A stretch of 9,259 nucleotides of DNA, taken from CAYFUT01 sp964346395. Lineage in GTDB: Bacteria > Bacillota > Halanaerobiia > Halobacteroidales > Halobacteroidaceae. The notes under the pieces were generated by a model that ran no database searches, was not told the DNA's origin, and saw only the letters and a program-made list of their open reading frames with translations. Of this stretch, positions 7,340 through 9,259 are shown piece by piece (within the stretch, counting starts at the first letter, position 1; the number at the start of each line of letters is the position of its first letter). The stretch lies in contig CAYFUT010000089.1 in assembly GCA_964346395.1 (NCBI GenBank), positions 1 through 9,259 on the forward strand. Direction: 5' to 3'. The position numbers and the translations under genes were made by a program.

Positions 7340-7387
7340 AAACTCTCTCCTTTCAACAAGCCTGTTCTGTTACATTATATAAAATTA

Positions 7388-7858
7388 CTAGTTCAAATTC
7401 TTATAAAAGATACTTGTTTCTTCTCCATACTCATCAACTGTACTCTCTAAAAAAGACCAGCCTCTTTGTTCATAATACTCTGCTGTATGTTCTGTTCTTA
7501 AATATACTTTGTCAAAATTCATTTTTTGACATTTGTTAATTACAGTATTAATTAACTTTTCAGCAATTCCATTCCCTCTAAAACTTTCCTCAACATATAA
7601 TTCAGCCAGCCACGACGTTAAATCTTTTCTTGTGCCTAAGTCATTATTTAAAATTGAAACAACTCCAGCACAGCTACCATCCACAATAGCAATAAATAAC
7701 ATTGGAAAATCATCCAAATTCCTATTTTTAAATCTTTTTAGAACATATTCCAGCGATATATCTTCTTTTTCCTCACCAAATTCTTTATATATCCACTTGG
7801 CCACTTTTTCTACAGTTTCCGGATGAAAAACTATATTTTCAATTTTCATGTTTTCCAT
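7388..7858 (-). CDS. GNAT-family N-acetyltransferase
   Basis: This 156-residue single-domain GNAT protein transfers acetyl from acetyl-CoA to an amine; the acceptor is unknown. Motif A is clear: LAELYVEESFRGNGIAEKL (84-102), with R94-G-N-G binding the CoA pyrophosphate. The C-terminal motif RTEHTAEYYEQRGW (121-134) includes the usual general-acid tyrosine region. The ATG at 7856-7858 follows AGGTG by about 5 bases; a second ATG (7847-7849) has no site. The stop is TAG (7388-7390), immediately followed in frame by TAA (7385-7387). It lies 27 bases after the cyclase gene. Small-molecule or antibiotic acetylation is possible but unsupported. Confidence 0.92.
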   Translation of the reverse strand: MENMKIENIVFHPETVEKVAKWIYKEFGEEKEDISLEYVLKRFKNRNLDDFPMLFIAIVDGSCAGVVSILNNDLGTRKDLTSWLAELYVEESFRGNGIAEKLINTVINKCQKMNFDKVYLRTEHTAEYYEQRGWSFLESTVDEYGEETSIFYKNLN

Positions 7859-7885
7859 ATTGACACCTCAAAATTTCTAATCTTT

Positions 7886-8509
7886 TTACTTGTTGACTCT
7901 CGCTACAACTCTAGTTAACGATGCTTCTGCTTTTATCTTTAACGGAAAAGCCATTATCTCAAAATTATTTACAGATAACAGCGGTGCTAAATTAGTCAGG
8001 TTTTCTATTAGCAAAATATCATTAGCAAACAGCAGCTTGTGAATCTCAAATGGATACTTATCCGGCGATGGCAGATCCATTCCTAACATTTTTATCTCCT
8101 GCTCAATAAAAAACTCTGCTAATTCTTGTTCAATCACCGGATGGTCTGTAAAATACTCCTCTGTGCCATATTTTTGATCGTGACCAGTGAATAATAAAAC
8201 AATGTCATCTCTACTTACAACTTCTGAATATTCCTGCTTATATTTAATTACATTCTCACTTCTAACATCAAGTAAGCAGCCATTTCCCATAAACGAATCT
8301 AGAGGTAGTTCATTAATAAATGTTTCCCTATCAGTCAAATGCAGAGGAGTATCAATATGCGTACCGGCATGCAGGCCGGTCTCCAGCCTAAAATTATTAT
8401 AATTATCAGTTTCTAAAAATTTATCTTGCTGAAGCTTAACCGACTCATCATAAGGATGAACAGGCATATCATCATTAATTTCACGGCTTAAATCAATAAG
8501 TTTAGTCAT
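7886..8509 (-). CDS. Cyclase-family metal hydrolase (kynurenine formamidase-like)
   Basis: This 207-residue protein has the family signature HAGTHIDTPLHL (47-58), the H-x-G-T-H-x-D-x-P-x-H pattern whose histidines and aspartate (H51, D53, H57) coordinate a divalent metal. GMDLPSPDKYP (143-153), H157 and LLIENLTNL (166-174, E169) match the second conserved block. The family includes arylformamidases (KynB), isatin hydrolase and polyketide cyclases. No tryptophan-breakdown gene is adjacent, so assignment to kynurenine metabolism is not justified; an amide or cyclic-compound hydrolase is the safe call. The ATG at 8507-8509 has AAAGGA about 9 bases upstream. It lies 32 bases after the methyltransferase stop and is probably in the same transcript. 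Confidence 0.9.
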   Translation of the reverse strand: MTKLIDLSREINDDMPVHPYDESVKLQQDKFLETDNYNNFRLETGLHAGTHIDTPLHLTDRETFINELPLDSFMGNGCLLDVRSENVIKYKQEYSEVVSRDDIVLLFTGHDQKYGTEEYFTDHPVIEQELAEFFIEQEIKMLGMDLPSPDKYPFEIHKLLFANDILLIENLTNLAPLLSVNNFEIMAFPLKIKAEASLTRVVARVNK

Positions 8510-8541
8510 GATTAATTTTCCTTTCTATTCACCACCTTACC

Positions 8542-9246
8542 TTAGTTATTACGAACTATAAAATAAAGTCTGCGGTCTTTCCCTTGCGGCGGTTCCAGTT
8601 TTACATTCCTAAAGATATGCAAAACTTCGAAATCTAATTGATTAAGTAGCTCTTTTACCTCTTCTTTTTCGTAAGGGCGCTGAATATGAGTCTCCTCTAA
8701 TCCCACACCAAAATCAAAAGTAGTATAAGCTAATTTTTCCTCTTCCTGATAATCAAGTCTTTGTTCAAAATTTATCCCCGTAAGCTCCCGCTCAATTACA
8801 CCGGAATGTTCTTCTTCATATAAAAATTTAGTACTTATATCAAAGATGAAAAAACCGTTTTCTTTTAAATTAGATTTAATATTTTTAAATGCCTGCCGCA
8901 GCTCCTCTAACTCTAAAAGATAATTTACTGAATTAAAGGCACTCACAATTACGTCAAACTGGCGGGCAAACTTTATTTCTTTCATATCGCCGATTTTAAA
9001 ATCTAAATTAGGATTACTTTCGCGCGCTACTTCGATCATTTTCTCAGACAAATCTGATCCAGTTAAAGAAATATCTCTATCTTTTAAAGCAGATAATAAA
9101 TCACCAGTCCCACAAGAAATATCTAATAAACTCTGCGGAGAAAAATCATATCCAGTTTCAAGAAAATCAATCAATTTAACATATCGCGGACTAAATTCTC
9201 CCCAATGTAATTGATATACTTCCGCTAGTTTTTCATACGGCTTCAC
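8542..9246 (-). CDS. Class I SAM-dependent methyltransferase
   Basis: This 234-residue cytoplasmic protein has a Rossmann-type SAM domain. Motif I LLDISCGTGDLL (40-51) holds the glycine loop, SDLSEKMIEVAR (64-75) carries the ribose-binding aspartate D65, GDM (86-88) the adenine-side acidic residue, and FDVIVSAFNSVNYLL (97-111) motif IV. After the SAM core, residues ~140-215 form an insert of charged strands, typical of small-molecule methyltransferases of this kind. The substrate is unknown. The start is GTG (9244-9246), supported by a perfect GGAGG (9255-9259) 8 bases upstream; no ATG lies in frame nearby. It is the first gene of the visible run. The promoter, if close, lies beyond the window end. 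Confidence 0.92.
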   Translation of the reverse strand: MKPYEKLAEVYQLHWGEFSPRYVKLIDFLETGYDFSPQSLLDISCGTGDLLSALKDRDISLTGSDLSEKMIEVARESNPNLDFKIGDMKEIKFARQFDVIVSAFNSVNYLLELEELRQAFKNIKSNLKENGFFIFDISTKFLYEEEHSGVIERELTGINFEQRLDYQEEEKLAYTTFDFGVGLEETHIQRPYEKEEVKELLNQLDFEVLHIFRNVKLEPPQGKDRRLYFIVRNN

Positions 9247-9254
9247 TATTTTAG

Positions 9255-9259
9255 CCTCC
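9255..9259 (-). promoter_or_regulatory. Ribosome binding site for GTG-started methyltransferase
   Basis: The minus strand reads GGAGG, 8 bases before the GTG at 9244-9246. It supports a complete gene at the window edge rather than a truncated one. Confidence 0.8.

Noticed and set aside
7374..7379. Perfect TATAAT on the minus strand upstream of the subtilase gene
   Set aside because: No acceptable -35 element at 16-18 bases (best candidates match only two of six positions) and no extended -10; such hexamers are frequent in AT-rich DNA.
7510..7515. TTGACA-like -35 on the minus strand
   Set aside because: It lies inside the acetyltransferase coding region and no matching -10 lies at 16-19 bases downstream.
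2..9259. Anti-phage defence island, CRISPR array or insertion sequence
   Set aside because: No repeat arrays, transposase, terminal inverted repeats, nucleases of known defence families or integrase are visible; the kinase-like and ParB-like genes alone do not justify the call.

Overview
The window looks like a low-GC Gram-positive (Firmicutes/Clostridia-type) chromosome. It is AT-rich, its Shine-Dalgarno sites are strong and purine-rich (GGAGG, AAGGAG), it uses ATG and GTG starts, and its gene families (C_GCAxxG_C_C, Nif3-like, APH_6_hur kinase, small Bud32-like kinase) are common in anaerobic Firmicutes. The protein style would suit the Halanaerobiales, but that placement is inference. There is no rRNA, tRNA or other marker to confirm it.

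All twelve genes lie on the minus strand, so transcription runs from the high-coordinate end to the low one. Gaps between genes are about 27 to 65 bases. No stretch over 100 bases lacks a gene, and I found no convincing rho-independent terminator or complete sigma-A promoter. In transcription order: SAM methyltransferase (GTG start, 8542-9246); cyclase/kynurenine-formamidase-like hydrolase (7886-8509); GNAT acetyltransferase (7388-7858); membrane-anchored subtilisin-like protease (6116-7339); exported beta-lactamase-fold serine hydrolase (4915-6084); ParB-like DGHTR protein (4369-4851); two-helix small membrane protein (4112-4306); small protein-kinase-like protein (3444-4073); aminoglycoside/hydroxyurea-type phosphotransferase split by one in-frame TAG (2481-3404); C_GCAxxG_C_C cysteine protein (2006-2446); Nif3-like dinuclear metal protein (1219-1977); ATP-grasp ligase (2-1168). 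The genes at both edges are complete.

The genes do not form one recognisable pathway. They read as a run of small-molecule-modifying enzymes (methyl-, acetyl-, phospho-transferases, an ATP-grasp ligase, a cyclase-family hydrolase) interrupted by a neighbouring pair of extracytoplasmic serine enzymes (subtilase and beta-lactamase-fold hydrolase). Two protein-kinase-fold genes sit next to each other, followed by two proteins with conserved metal-binding or redox cysteine motifs.

The most notable observation is the phosphotransferase. One uninterrupted reading frame carries both kinase lobes with intact catalytic motifs, but a TAG codon separates them. It could be a fresh nonsense mutation, a sequencing error, or a recoded amber codon. 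I found no clear new multi-gene system.
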